A stretch of DNA of 56,387 nt from Verrucomicrobiaceae bacterium (GCA_016795485.1 JAEUHM010000002.1:1-56387); one strand, 5' to 3'; shown: positions 1 to 8,838, counted from the stretch's first letter. Made by a program: numbers and translations. The notes: generated by a model from the sequence alone, not told the origin.

Positions 1-154
1 TTGTCATGATGGCCGTCTTGTTGGCTGCGGTCACTTCAGCACTGATGCGATTGTCATTAGGCATATGCGTTGTGTTAGCCACCGCATCCCAAGTGACTCC
101 AGGCGCGGGAGTGTCCCACACCAAACCAGAATCCCATGCAAGAGGCAGCGGCAT
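1..154 (-). CDS. Partial conserved protein of the WD/PG-rich N-terminus type, running off the left edge
   Basis: A minus-strand frame is open from an ATG at 154 to the window edge and gives 51 residues starting MPLPLAWDSGLVWDTPAPG. The W-D...W-D...P-G-x-T-W pattern resembles the N-terminus of the protein at 20113-20853 (MATALTWDG... PGLTWNG), so I infer the same family, which there sits in an operon of secreted or unknown proteins. The frame stays open upstream to the stop codon of the XRE gene (206-208). A GTG at 184 is an alternative start. No catalytic motif is visible, the function is unknown, and the 3' end lies outside the window. Confidence 0.5.
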   Translation of the reverse strand, partial: MPLPLAWDSGLVWDTPAPGVTWDAVANTTHMPNDNRISAEVTAANKTAIMT

Positions 155-205
155 GGGCGCATGAAGTAACGCGGCTTTCTGCACTGTCGCGTTCGGAATA
201 TCGGG

Positions 206-535
206 CTAAATGTGGTCTGGTTTTTGCTTCCGTAGCCAGCGGTGCTCGGCCTTCTCAAGAAGGCTTGCGCAAGAGACCCTCAAGGCTGCCGCCAGCCGGA
301 GAAGTGCCTCCAGCGTCACGCTGTGCGCCCCGCGCTCAAGCTCACCAATGTAGGATTTGGACAACCGAGCCAACCGCCCCAGTTCTGCCTGAGACATCCC
401 GCGCGCCAGCCTAGCCAATCGCAAAAGAGCGCCCAGGTCCCTGTGCAACGGATGGCGCTGCTGATCTAACCACCACACCTCACACTGACGACCCGCGCCA
501 CCACGGCGGCCTTTGCGACTGGAATCCGGTTTCAT
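206..535 (-). CDS. XRE-family helix-turn-helix regulator
   Basis: A 109-aa protein with a basic N-terminus (residues 1-30) followed by a Cro/CI-type helix-turn-helix domain at about 33-93 (GMSQAELGRLARLSKSYIGE, then an ERG and LEALLRLAAAL helices). This is the usual single-domain DNA-binding fold of restriction controller proteins, antitoxins and phage repressors. The frame extends upstream to 634, but the ATG at 535 gives the compact protein and is preferred. It is transcribed away from the mod-res genes, about 420 bp away, and its stop lies about 50 bp upstream of the partial gene at the left edge. Whether it controls the restriction system or that neighbour cannot be told from sequence. 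Confidence 0.75.
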   Translation of the reverse strand: MKPDSSRKGRRGGAGRQCEVWWLDQQRHPLHRDLGALLRLARLARGMSQAELGRLARLSKSYIGELERGAHSVTLEALLRLAAALRVSCASLLEKAEHRWLRKQKPDHI

Positions 536-685
536 GTTAGCGAAAAAGCGAAGTAAAACTCCACCACCGGACCCCATCGGCCCATCCACGGCAGAGACGC
601 AGATGGTTATCTCAAATCCAGCCGTGCGAGACAAGGCTTAACTCGCACGAAGGGGGCCTTTTGTTATTCCACCCACCCTCCGTGG

Positions 686-875
686 CCTCAGTGCTCTCCG
701 TGCGAAACCCAGTTGTGTTTGGTTCGCACGGAGGACTCGGAGATCACGGAGGTAGGAATGGCAGAAGAATGACGGCAAAAGAATAACTCAGAGGGGCGAA
801 TAAAAAAACATTCTGCTGTCACCCATTCTGCTGTCATCCAAACGCCTCTCCACCTCGGACCTCGCACGGAGGGGG
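686..875 (+). repeat. Dispersed non-coding repeat, copy A (upstream of mod)
   Basis: A block of about 190 bp recurs at 5424-5612 in the same orientation, and its right half recurs inverted at 56140-56237. It starts with an 11-bp perfect inverted repeat (CTCCGTGCGAA at 696-706 and its complement at 723-733), continues through CGGAGATCACGGAGG, and has a tandem pair of CATTCTGCTGTCA units (about 810-838) before ending in CGCACGGAGGGGG. A short further fragment (CTCGCACGAAGGGGGCC) lies at about 643-659. The rest of the 536-953 gap holds no credible gene. The element encodes no protein and looks like a REP/MITE-type unit. Confidence 0.8.
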
Positions 876-953
876 TGTCCTTTTGAGTCCGATCCTTTGC
901 TTAGCCTGATCAAAAAATAGCGACACCGCCGCAGATGTGCTTCAACTTGCGGG

Positions 954-2774
954 ATGCCCACGCTTGATTTCAAAGGGAAACAGTTTGTCCATTCGCACCA
1001 TCTCAGTGTTCCGTTCCGGGAGCTGCGGGTGGAGGCGGGGAAGTCCCTGCCGGTGAAGGGCGGGAAGCCGTCGCTGGAGGACAACCTCATCATCCACGGG
1101 GACAATCTGGAGGCGCTGAAGGCGCTGCTGCCCACTCATGCGGGCAAGGTGGACTGCATCTTCATCGACCCGCCCTACAACACCGGCAACGAGGGCTGGT
1201 GCTACAACGACAACGTCCGCAGCCCCCTCATGAAGGAGTGGCTCAAAAAGTCCGCCAACCCCGTCGATAAGGAAGACCTCGAACGCCACGACAAATGGCT
1301 ATGCATGATGTGGCCTCGCTTGCAGTTGCTCCGGGAGTTGCTGGCGGAGGATGGAGCCATTTTCATCACGATTGATGACAACGAGGTGCATCGGCTGCGG
1401 GGCTTGCTCGACGAAATTTTCGGCGAGTTAAACTTTGTCGCCAATGTGATCTGGCAGAAAAACTTCGCGCCCAAGAACACAGCTCAGTATTTCAGCCAAG
1501 ATCACGATCACATGCTGATATATGCTAAGCAGCTCGGAGCTTGGGATTTGAACCTTCTTGTTCGAAGCGATGATGCGGTAAGTCGTTACGAGAATCCCGA
1601 TGGTGATCAAAGAGGTCCGTGGTCCTCAAGTGACATGACGGCCCGCAATTACTACAGCCTTGGAACTTACGATGTCGAAAGTCCGTCAGGAAAAACATTC
1701 AGTGCCCCAGTTGGTAGCTATTGGCGTGTATCAAAGGACAAGTTTCAGCAGCTCGACTCGGATAAGCGAGTCTGGTGGGGCACAGATGGCAAAAACATGC
1801 CTCGTTTGAAGCGATTCTTGTCCGAAGTGAAGGACGGCGTGGTTCCTCAAACACTGTGGTTTTACGAAGATGTGGGCCACACCCAAGAAGCTAAACAAGA
1901 ACTCAAGGAGGTCCTAAACTTTGAGACCTCAGAGGAGGTATTCATCACTCCGAAGCCCACAAGACTATTGCAGCGTGTGCTGGAAATCGGCGCGAAGAAA
2001 GACTCCCTCATCCTCGACTCCTTCGCGGGCAGCGGCACGACGGCGCACGCCGTCCTCGCCGCGAACGCCAAGGATGGCGGCAATCGCCGGTTCATCCTCG
2101 TGGAGACGGAGGATTATGCGGACACGCTGACGGCGGAACGTGTGCGCCGGGTGATTCAGGGTTACGCCTTCACGGGCACGCAGCGCACGGAGTTGATGCA
2201 GGAGAAACTGACGTGGACCGCCTTCAAAAAGGCGCAGGAATTGCTGGAGAAGGTGGAGAGCATCGAAAAGCTTGAAGGTGCCGACTACGACAGCGTAAAG
2301 AAAGAGATCAAAGACGGAGTGCTGACGGTGACGGGAGAGCGGAAGATCAAAGAGAAGGCTCCCGGCCTCGGCGGCAGTTTTACTTACTGTGAGCTGGGCG
2401 AGCCCATCGACATCGAAAGCCTGCTCACGGGCGGCGAGGGCATGCCTTCCTTTGAATCGCTGGCCCGCTATGTGTTTTACACGGCCACGGGCCGCAGTCT
2501 GGACAAGGTGGCCGCGCCGAAGGCGGATGGCTTCATTGGGGAGACGGAGGTCTTCCGCCTGCACCTGATCTACAAGCCGGACAAGGAATGGCTGCGCAGC
2601 AACGACGCCGCGCTGGATGCGAAGAAGCTGGAAGCCATCGAAAAAGGCAACAAGGACGGCAAACGGGCCATCGTGTTCGCCGTGGCGAAGTTCATGAGCC
2701 AGAAGGAGCTGACCGCCCGGCGCATCGAGTTCTGCCAACTGCCGTATGCGGTGCATAAAATCCTCGGAGACTAG
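954..2774 (+). CDS. mod: Type III restriction-modification DNA methyltransferase (Mod)
   Basis: A 606-aa adenine-N6 methyltransferase of the beta class: the catalytic DPPY motif (residues 72-75, in IDPPYNTG) precedes the S-adenosylmethionine-binding motif (DSFAGSG, residues 355-361). The segment between them (about 165-345) is the expected target-recognition region and is visibly less GC-rich than the flanks. The family methylates one strand of an asymmetric site and also supplies sequence specificity to the Res subunit. The res gene follows after 6 bp, so the two form an operon. The ATG at 954 is preceded by a weak GCGGG ribosome site. No simple-sequence tract suggesting phase variation is seen. 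The length is typical of Mod proteins. Confidence 0.93.
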   Translation: MPTLDFKGKQFVHSHHLSVPFRELRVEAGKSLPVKGGKPSLEDNLIIHGDNLEALKALLPTHAGKVDCIFIDPPYNTGNEGWCYNDNVRSPLMKEWLKKSANPVDKEDLERHDKWLCMMWPRLQLLRELLAEDGAIFITIDDNEVHRLRGLLDEIFGELNFVANVIWQKNFAPKNTAQYFSQDHDHMLIYAKQLGAWDLNLLVRSDDAVSRYENPDGDQRGPWSSSDMTARNYYSLGTYDVESPSGKTFSAPVGSYWRVSKDKFQQLDSDKRVWWGTDGKNMPRLKRFLSEVKDGVVPQTLWFYEDVGHTQEAKQELKEVLNFETSEEVFITPKPTRLLQRVLEIGAKKDSLILDSFAGSGTTAHAVLAANAKDGGNRRFILVETEDYADTLTAERVRRVIQGYAFTGTQRTELMQEKLTWTAFKKAQELLEKVESIEKLEGADYDSVKKEIKDGVLTVTGERKIKEKAPGLGGSFTYCELGEPIDIESLLTGGEGMPSFESLARYVFYTATGRSLDKVAAPKADGFIGETEVFRLHLIYKPDKEWLRSNDAALDAKKLEAIEKGNKDGKRAIVFAVAKFMSQKELTARRIEFCQLPYAVHKILGD

Positions 2775-2780
2775 CCGCGC

Positions 2781-5423
2781 ATGGAACTCAAAGACTACCA
2801 GCAGGGCGTCCTGACCAAGTTTGACTACTACCTGAGCACACTGCGTGGGCAGGTGGAGACGATTGCAGCTGCACAGGAGCTTTTGAAAGCTCAGGGTCAC
2901 AGCCTGGACCTGGGTGATCCCTGCGTGAAGGCCTGGGACCAGCTTAACAAAGAGCGGCGGCTGCCCTTTCTCAAAGACGAGGACGGGAACGATTGCGTGG
3001 CGGACTACCTGCGCCGTTTGGATGGCCTTAAACGCTCCATTCCTAACGTGACACTGAAAGTGCCCACGGGCGGCGGGAAGACCCTGCTGGCGACAGCGGC
3101 GGTGGAGCGCATCCAGATGGATTTCTTCCGGCGTCAGACGGGTTTCATCCTGTGGGTGGTGCCGAGCGATGCGATCTATAAACAGACCTGGAAGCAGCTT
3201 GCCAACCGGGAGCACCCTTACCGCCAGATGCTGGAGCGGGCGAGCGGTGGCCGCGTGAAGATGCTGGAGAAGGGCGATGCCTTTACCAAGCAGGATGCGG
3301 AGAGCTACTTGTGCGTGATGCTGCTGATGCTCCCCAGCGCGGCCCGGCAGAGCAAGGAAACGCTGCGCATGTTCCGCGACAGCGGGCGCTTCACGACCTT
3401 TTTCCCCGTGGAGGATGACAGCGTGGCTAATGCGGCCCTGCTGGAACAGGTCCCAAATCTCGATGAGAACGATCTGGCGGACATGGGCTGGGCGGATGGC
3501 ATCGTGCCGAACTCCCGCAGTGTGAAGCACAGCCTCGGGAATGTGCTCCGTCTGCTGCGCCCGGTGGTGGTGGTGGATGAGGGGCACAAGGCCTACTCCG
3601 CCACGGCGCGGGATACGTTGAATGGCTTCAACCCGCGCTTCATCGTGGAACTGTCTGCCACGCCGAATGCGGGTGGGCGTCATGCCTGCAACGTGCTGGT
3701 GGCCGTGCCGGGCACGGCGCTGAAGGCGGAGGAAATGATCAAACTGCCGATCAATGTCATCAATGAGGACAAAGGCGGCTGGAAGCACACGCTGGCGGAG
3801 TCGCATCAAAAGCTCAAAGACCTGTCCGAAGATGCCGCGAAACTGCAAGCAGCTGACGGGCGCTACATCCGCCCGATCATGCTCATCCGCGTGGAGCGGA
3901 CCGGCAAGGATCAGCGGGACAGCGGCTATGTGCATTCCGACGATGCGCGGGAGTATCTGATCGAGAAGCTGGGAGCCAAGCCGGAGGAAATCCGCGTGAA
4001 AACCAGCGAGGAAGACACGCTGGGCGACGAAGACCTGAAGCTGCCGACCTGCGAGGTGCGCTACATCATTACCAAAGCCGCTCTCCAGGAAGGCTGGGAC
4101 TGCCCCTTTGCCTATGTGCTGGCGATTCTCTCGAAAACCACGGCCAACACGGCGCTCACCCAGATGATCGGGCGAATCCTCCGCCAGCCTCACGCCCGGC
4201 TCACGGGAAGGTCGCTGCTGGACGAGTGCTATGTGTTCACCTTTGACCAGGACGTGACGAAGGCCGTGGAAGGTGTGCGCAAAGGTCTGGAAGACGAAGG
4301 CATGGCCGATCTCGCCTCGCAGGTGCGCCTTTCCGGCAAAGGCACGGCCAAGAAGGCCACACGCACAGAGACGCTGGCCCGCCGGGCGAAGTTTGCGGGC
4401 ATCCCGCCAATCTTTTTGCCGCGTGTGCTGCATCAGGATGACTCCGCCGATGAGGGTGCCCGCGAGCTGGACTATGAGAGGGACATTCTCGGCCATCTGG
4501 ACTGGGAATCCTTCCGTTTCCTGCGTGCCCACGGCATGACGATGACGGAAGATGACAAGGCGACACGCACGGTGGCGAAGATCAATGTGGCGCAGAAAAA
4601 GGAAGGCGGCAGCGTGACCCACGATCTTTTCCAAGAGGCGCTGCAAGACATGCCGGAGGAGGGCCTGGATATTCCTTTCCTCGTCCGCCAATTGCTCGAT
4701 GTGGTGCCAAACCCGTGGCAAGGGATGCGCATCCTCAGCGAGACGCTCGAAGCCCTGCGTAAACGCGGTGTGACTGAGGAACGGCTCTACACGAACCGGC
4801 TGGAACTGCTGCGGGAGATGAAGCTGGACCTCAAGCAGCAGGTGCATGAGGCCAGCGAGGCGCTCTTTCGAAACAAGCTAGCGAAGGGCGAAGTGATCTT
4901 CCGTCTCGTGACGAGCAACGATCCCAAGCTGAACTGGAAACTGGCGGAAACCCTGGAAGTGGAGCTGAGCGAGGATGAGGCACCGCTGAACCGCAAGAAC
5001 GGCGATCCCATTGAGAAGAGCCTATTTGAAAAGGTCTTCCGCCGCGACTTCAACGAACTGGAGAAGGACACGGCCTGGTATCTCGATGGCAAGGACTGCG
5101 TGCACTGGTGGCACCGCATCGCGGTCGCTCAGGCAAGCTATGGCCTGCAAGGCTGGCAGAAGAACCGGGTGTATCCCGATTTCCTCGCCTGCATCCACGG
5201 CACGGAAGGCGGCAAGTTCCGCTTCACTGTGCTCGAAACGAAAGGCGAACACCTCAAAGGCAACGACGACACCGCCTACAAGCAGAAGCTCTTCGACATC
5301 CTTACTGAACACGCCACAACGGCGATGCGAGCCGGTGAACTGGTGCTGGGCACTCAGAGCGAGCAATTGAGCTTCACGATGCTGATGGAAGATGGGTGGG
5401 CTGAAGCCATCCGGCGCATCTGA
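2781..5423 (+). CDS. res: Type III restriction endonuclease subunit (Res)
   Basis: An 880-aa superfamily-2 helicase/nuclease. Visible motifs are Walker A VPTGGGKT (residues 94-101), the DEGH box (266-269), SAT (292-294), a helicase C-terminal block around MIGRILRQP, and a C-terminal PD-(D/E)xK nuclease (YPDF with D800, then ETKG with E819 and K821). The helicase translocates or signals along DNA and the nuclease cuts after two convergent Mod-Res complexes meet. All key residues are intact, so the enzyme is predicted active. It starts 6 bp after mod. Its stop codon (5421-5423) directly abuts repeat copy B. A 960-codon antisense frame over mod-res is a codon-bias shadow. Confidence 0.93.
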   Translation: MELKDYQQGVLTKFDYYLSTLRGQVETIAAAQELLKAQGHSLDLGDPCVKAWDQLNKERRLPFLKDEDGNDCVADYLRRLDGLKRSIPNVTLKVPTGGGKTLLATAAVERIQMDFFRRQTGFILWVVPSDAIYKQTWKQLANREHPYRQMLERASGGRVKMLEKGDAFTKQDAESYLCVMLLMLPSAARQSKETLRMFRDSGRFTTFFPVEDDSVANAALLEQVPNLDENDLADMGWADGIVPNSRSVKHSLGNVLRLLRPVVVVDEGHKAYSATARDTLNGFNPRFIVELSATPNAGGRHACNVLVAVPGTALKAEEMIKLPINVINEDKGGWKHTLAESHQKLKDLSEDAAKLQAADGRYIRPIMLIRVERTGKDQRDSGYVHSDDAREYLIEKLGAKPEEIRVKTSEEDTLGDEDLKLPTCEVRYIITKAALQEGWDCPFAYVLAILSKTTANTALTQMIGRILRQPHARLTGRSLLDECYVFTFDQDVTKAVEGVRKGLEDEGMADLASQVRLSGKGTAKKATRTETLARRAKFAGIPPIFLPRVLHQDDSADEGARELDYERDILGHLDWESFRFLRAHGMTMTEDDKATRTVAKINVAQKKEGGSVTHDLFQEALQDMPEEGLDIPFLVRQLLDVVPNPWQGMRILSETLEALRKRGVTEERLYTNRLELLREMKLDLKQQVHEASEALFRNKLAKGEVIFRLVTSNDPKLNWKLAETLEVELSEDEAPLNRKNGDPIEKSLFEKVFRRDFNELEKDTAWYLDGKDCVHWWHRIAVAQASYGLQGWQKNRVYPDFLACIHGTEGGKFRFTVLETKGEHLKGNDDTAYKQKLFDILTEHATTAMRAGELVLGTQSEQLSFTMLMEDGWAEAIRRI

Positions 5424-5612
5424 CCTCAGTGCTCTCCGTGCGAAACCTTGCTGTGGTTGGTTCGCACGGAGGACTCGGAGATCACGGAGGTAGGAATGGC
5501 AGAAGAATGAAGGCAAAGAATAACTCAGAAGGGGGAACAAAAAAACATTCTACTGCCACCCATTCTGCTGCCATCCAAGCTCGTCTTCTTCTCGGGCCTC
5601 ACACGGAGGGGG
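5424..5612 (+). repeat. Dispersed non-coding repeat, copy B (downstream of res)
   Basis: This second full-length copy begins at the base after the res stop codon and matches copy A over nearly its whole length, including the CTCCGTGCGAA inverted repeat (5434-5444 and 5461-5471), the CGGAGATCACGGAGG block and the paired CATTCTGCTG units. It differs from copy A by scattered substitutions and small indels. Copies A and B are direct repeats bracketing mod-res, so recombination between them would remove the whole restriction system. Confidence 0.8.
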
Positions 5613-5690
5613 ACGATTCTCCGCTCATCGTATCTTGGGTGCCCTGATGGTGTATCCGTGTGGGGGATCGGCGCGTAGAGATAGATGTTT

Positions 5691-6161
5691 ATGCCGAAAC
5701 CTGAACTTCATTCTGCTGCTCCTGACTTTACTGCTCCTGTTGTGGGAGGTTCTTATGCCTCTGGCGATACGGTGACTCTTAGCGCTCTCAAGGGGAAGCC
5801 GGTGGTGCTTTATTTCTACCCGAAGGACGACACTCCGGGGTGCACAAAGCAAGCGTGTGGTCTGCGAGATGGTTGGGCGCAGATTTCCAAGAGGGCGCAC
5901 GTCTTTGGCGTGAGCATTGATCCGGTGAAGAGTCACGAGAAGTTCATCAAGAAGTATCAATTGCCTTTTCCGCTGATCGCTGATGAGAAAAACGAGATTG
6001 TGAATGCCTACGGCGTGTGGGTGGAGAAGAGCATGTATGGCCGGAATTACATGGGCACCGAGCGGAGCACTTTTGTCATCGACAAGACAGGCAAAATCTC
6101 AGCGATCCTGGAAAAGGTGAAGCCCGAGGAGCACCTCGAACAAGTGCTTGCAACTCTTTGA
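5691..6161 (+). CDS. bcp: Thiol peroxidase of the Bcp/PrxQ type
   Basis: A 156-aa AhpC/TSA-fold peroxiredoxin that reduces hydrogen peroxide and organic peroxides with thioredoxin in the cytoplasm. The signature DTPGCTKQACG carries the peroxidatic Cys51 and the resolving Cys56 five residues later, the atypical two-Cys arrangement of Bcp. The YFYPKDDTPG loop and the later STFVIDKTGKI strand are family hallmarks, and the length is typical. An ATG at 5685 (MFMPKPEL) is also in frame, but the purine-rich GAG at 5678-5680 is better spaced for 5691. It converges with the sua5 gene that follows. Confidence 0.92.
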   Translation: MPKPELHSAAPDFTAPVVGGSYASGDTVTLSALKGKPVVLYFYPKDDTPGCTKQACGLRDGWAQISKRAHVFGVSIDPVKSHEKFIKKYQLPFPLIADEKNEIVNAYGVWVEKSMYGRNYMGTERSTFVIDKTGKISAILEKVKPEEHLEQVLATL

Positions 6162-6178
6162 GCTGCAGAGGTTGCCAG

Positions 6179-7204
6179 TTAGGCCTTTGAAGCAGCGCGC
6201 TTGAGTCGATCCATGATCGCGATGCCCAGTCCGCGTTCCGCTACTGGCTCTGCGATGATTTCGTCGGCTCCGGCCTGATCGAGCTGGCGGAGTGCGTAGA
6301 AAAAGCGAACAGCGGCTTCCGGCAGCTTGCCTTTGCCGGGGCTGAGGATGTGCATGGCCTTCCACTCGTGGAGTCCCAAGTAGCCATCCGACTCCTCGCC
6401 GCGATAGCTGAGCAGGGCGTAGGTTTTGCCGTGCTCTGGAATGAAGTCCGATGGACGCTCGATAATCCGCAGCGGTGTGCGAGGTGCGTAGTGACTGGGA
6501 AGCTGGCCGGGCACCTCGGGCTTGTCTTTGGACTTGGAGGCGAGTTGCACACGGCCAAAAACCTTGAGGTCTTCGGGCGTGATGGGACCTGGGCGCAAAA
6601 TGGTGATCAGTGGCTTCGGCGCTGCAGGCTCGACCTTGATGATGGTGCTTTCCAGGCCGTGATGACAGGCGCCACCGTCAAGGATGAGCGGAATGCGGCC
6701 ATCTAGCTCCATTTTTACTGCCGCAGCCGAGGTGGGGCTGATGCTGCCGAAGCGATTGGCGCTTGGCGCTGCCAGTGGCTTGTCCAGGGTGCGCGCTACA
6801 CGATTGAAAACCAGATTCTGACTCGCCCGGACGGCCACCGTGGGCAGACCTGAAGTGACGATGTCTGGAACACAGGGTTTCTTCGGCAACACGATGGTGA
6901 GCGGACCGGGCCAGAAGCGCTCAGTGAGCTTTTTGATCACGGGAACGATGCCTTCAGGCACGTCTGCAACGGTATCGAGGTCCTTCTTGTGCGGCAGATG
7001 AACAATCAGCGGATCAAACGATGGACGCTCCTTGGCAGCGAAAATCTTGGCGACCGCTTCTGCGTTAAGAGCGTCTGCGGCAAGCCCATAGACGGTCTCT
7101 GTGGGGAGTGCGACGACATCGCCAGCCGCAAGAAGCCGAACGGCCTCGTCCACGGCGTGCTTCATCTCCTGCGGAAGATCTGTGGACAGAACCGAAGTGT
7201 TCAT
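6179..7204 (-). CDS. sua5: L-threonylcarbamoyladenylate synthase, two-domain Sua5 type
   Basis: A 341-aa enzyme that makes threonylcarbamoyl-AMP from threonine, bicarbonate and ATP for the t6A37 modification of ANN-decoding tRNAs. The YrdC domain shows LPTETVYGLAADA (about 33-45), the K/R-rich nucleotide region (RPSFDPLIVH) and PSANRFG. The linker around GQLPSHYAPRTPLRI and the C-terminal Rossmann-like domain mark it as Sua5 rather than short TsaC. I chose the ATG at 7204 over the longer frame because it overlaps the stop of the upstream regulator in an ATGA, implying coupled translation. The C-terminus is intact. Confidence 0.9.
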   Translation of the reverse strand: MNTSVLSTDLPQEMKHAVDEAVRLLAAGDVVALPTETVYGLAADALNAEAVAKIFAAKERPSFDPLIVHLPHKKDLDTVADVPEGIVPVIKKLTERFWPGPLTIVLPKKPCVPDIVTSGLPTVAVRASQNLVFNRVARTLDKPLAAPSANRFGSISPTSAAAVKMELDGRIPLILDGGACHHGLESTIIKVEPAAPKPLITILRPGPITPEDLKVFGRVQLASKSKDKPEVPGQLPSHYAPRTPLRIIERPSDFIPEHGKTYALLSYRGEESDGYLGLHEWKAMHILSPGKGKLPEAAVRFFYALRQLDQAGADEIIAEPVAERGLGIAIMDRLKRAASKA

Positions 7205-8652
7205 CCCGCTTTCTTGAGCAGGGTTTTCGGTTCGTCTTTGGACAGACGGCGTTGGAGATCTGCTGGCTCGATGCCCAAAAACTCTGCGGTCTTGCGGATG
7301 TCGCCGCCTAGCTGGCGTTGAGCGACACGGCACAGTTCTTTTTCCACCCAAGCGAGCAAGTCAATGTCGCTGGTCATCTGTGCGGCATTCACGAGGGTCG
7401 TGAGGGCATCTCTCATGCGATTGATGCTGCTCACCGCACCGCCAAAGCGGCTGCCGCTGCTGCCCAAAGGAATGTCTGAGGGAAGCAGCACGTTGGTGTT
7501 AGAGAGTGCACAAGCTCGTTGGATGGTGTTTTCCAGTTCACGCACGTTGCCGGGCCAGTCATAAGCCTCCAGCATGGAGAGCGCATCCTCAGAGAACCGC
7601 ATGGTAGGGCCGCGTTTTCTTGTGCCCAGACGATGAAGGAAAAACTCGGCAAGCAGGCGCACATCTTCACGTCGTTCACGGAGCGGCGGGATGTGGATAC
7701 GCACGACGTTCAGACGATAAAAGAGGTCCTCGCGGAAGTTTCCTGCTTCTACCTCGGCTTCTAGGTTTTTGTTGGTGGCAGCTAGCACACGCACATCCGT
7801 TTTGACGGTCTGGTTGCTGCCCACGCGGCTGAACTCGCCTTCTTGAAGAACGCGGAGCAACTTGCTCTGCACCGCGAGAGGCATGTCGCCGATCTCATCG
7901 AGGAAAAGCGTTCCGCCATCGCATTGTTCAAATCTGCCAACACGCTGGGCAACCGCGCCCGTGAAGCTGCCCTTCTCGTGGCCAAACAGCTCACTTTCCA
8001 TCAGGTTCTCAGGAATCGCCGTGATATTGATCGCAGCAAACTCCTTCTGGGTCCGAGGGCTAAACTTGTGCACCGCACGGGCAACGAGTTCCTTCCCGCA
8101 ACCGCTCTCGCCGGTAATCATGACGGGTGCATCTGAGCGGGAGACGCGACCGATGAGCTTGAAAACCTCCTGCATGGCTCCAGAACGCCCGATGATCGTT
8201 TCTTGGATCGCTTCTGAAGGAACCACATCGACGGCAGCGGCCAAAGTGGCCTTTCTCGCCTCAACCGCACGGAGAGCGCTCTCTACTACCATCCTGGCCT
8301 CGTAGGTGAGCTTCTCCTTTGGCAAGAAATCATACGCGCCGAGGCGCATAGCCTCAATCACGTTGCTGGTGCCCGCCACAGCGCTGGTGAGAATGACCAT
8401 GGCATTCGGGTTTACCTGCCGCAGCTTCTTGAGCAGCTCAATGCCACCAATGGGGGGAACTCTCACGTCCGCGAGGACCAACTCCGCCGGCCTTTTCTGG
8501 TAGGCGGCCATGACTTCATCCGCCTTGGCAAAAGTTTCTACTTTCACGCCGGGAGCCTTCAGGTGGCCAGCGGCCCAAGCGCAAAAATCACCATCGGAGT
8601 CGACGATGAACAGTGTAGTTGGGGGATTGGTTTCTTTAGCGTGCTGCGCCAT
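7201..8652 (-). CDS. Sigma-54-dependent response regulator, NtrC family
   Basis: A 483-aa transcriptional activator with three domains. An N-terminal receiver carries a phosphorylatable Asp62 (LADVRVPPIGG) and the conserved Lys112. A central AAA+ ATPase has Walker A GESGCGKE (181-188) and the sigma-54 contact loop GSFTGA (228-233, Ser in place of the usual Ala). A C-terminal Fis-like helix-turn-helix ends the protein (IRKTAEFLGIEPADLQRRL). It should open sigma-54 promoters on phosphorylation. No partner histidine kinase gene is adjacent, so the signal is unknown. The ATGA overlap with sua5 is unusual company for such a regulator and may only reflect compaction. Confidence 0.92.
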   Translation of the reverse strand: MAQHAKETNPPTTLFIVDSDGDFCAWAAGHLKAPGVKVETFAKADEVMAAYQKRPAELVLADVRVPPIGGIELLKKLRQVNPNAMVILTSAVAGTSNVIEAMRLGAYDFLPKEKLTYEARMVVESALRAVEARKATLAAAVDVVPSEAIQETIIGRSGAMQEVFKLIGRVSRSDAPVMITGESGCGKELVARAVHKFSPRTQKEFAAINITAIPENLMESELFGHEKGSFTGAVAQRVGRFEQCDGGTLFLDEIGDMPLAVQSKLLRVLQEGEFSRVGSNQTVKTDVRVLAATNKNLEAEVEAGNFREDLFYRLNVVRIHIPPLRERREDVRLLAEFFLHRLGTRKRGPTMRFSEDALSMLEAYDWPGNVRELENTIQRACALSNTNVLLPSDIPLGSSGSRFGGAVSSINRMRDALTTLVNAAQMTSDIDLLAWVEKELCRVAQRQLGGDIRKTAEFLGIEPADLQRRLSKDEPKTLLKKAG

Positions 8653-8838
8653 GGGGAGGGGGATTATGCCCTCTCCAGCCGTATCTGCAACCTCGGTGAC
8701 ACAAAGTTAGGAGAGGTGAAACATATGAGCCTGCCGTTTGAGATTCGCTTAATCGGACTTGCTCTCATCGGCACTCTCACTGAGTTGAACCTCTCCATCG
8801 CCATTTGAGCAGAAGTTTAATCCGTGCTTACGTCCCCA

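Noticed and set aside
31..258. A 75-codon minus-strand frame at the left edge
   Set aside because: A different minus-strand frame (1-154) gives a protein with a recognisable opening, and the two overlap.
1965..4847. A 960-codon open frame antisense to mod-res
   Set aside because: It is the shadow of GC-rich codon bias in two well-supported genes; its product is a Leu/Arg/His-rich sequence without any domain.
7352..8838. Short plus-strand frames within the NtrC-type gene
   Set aside because: They overlap a full three-domain regulator and have no start signals or domains.
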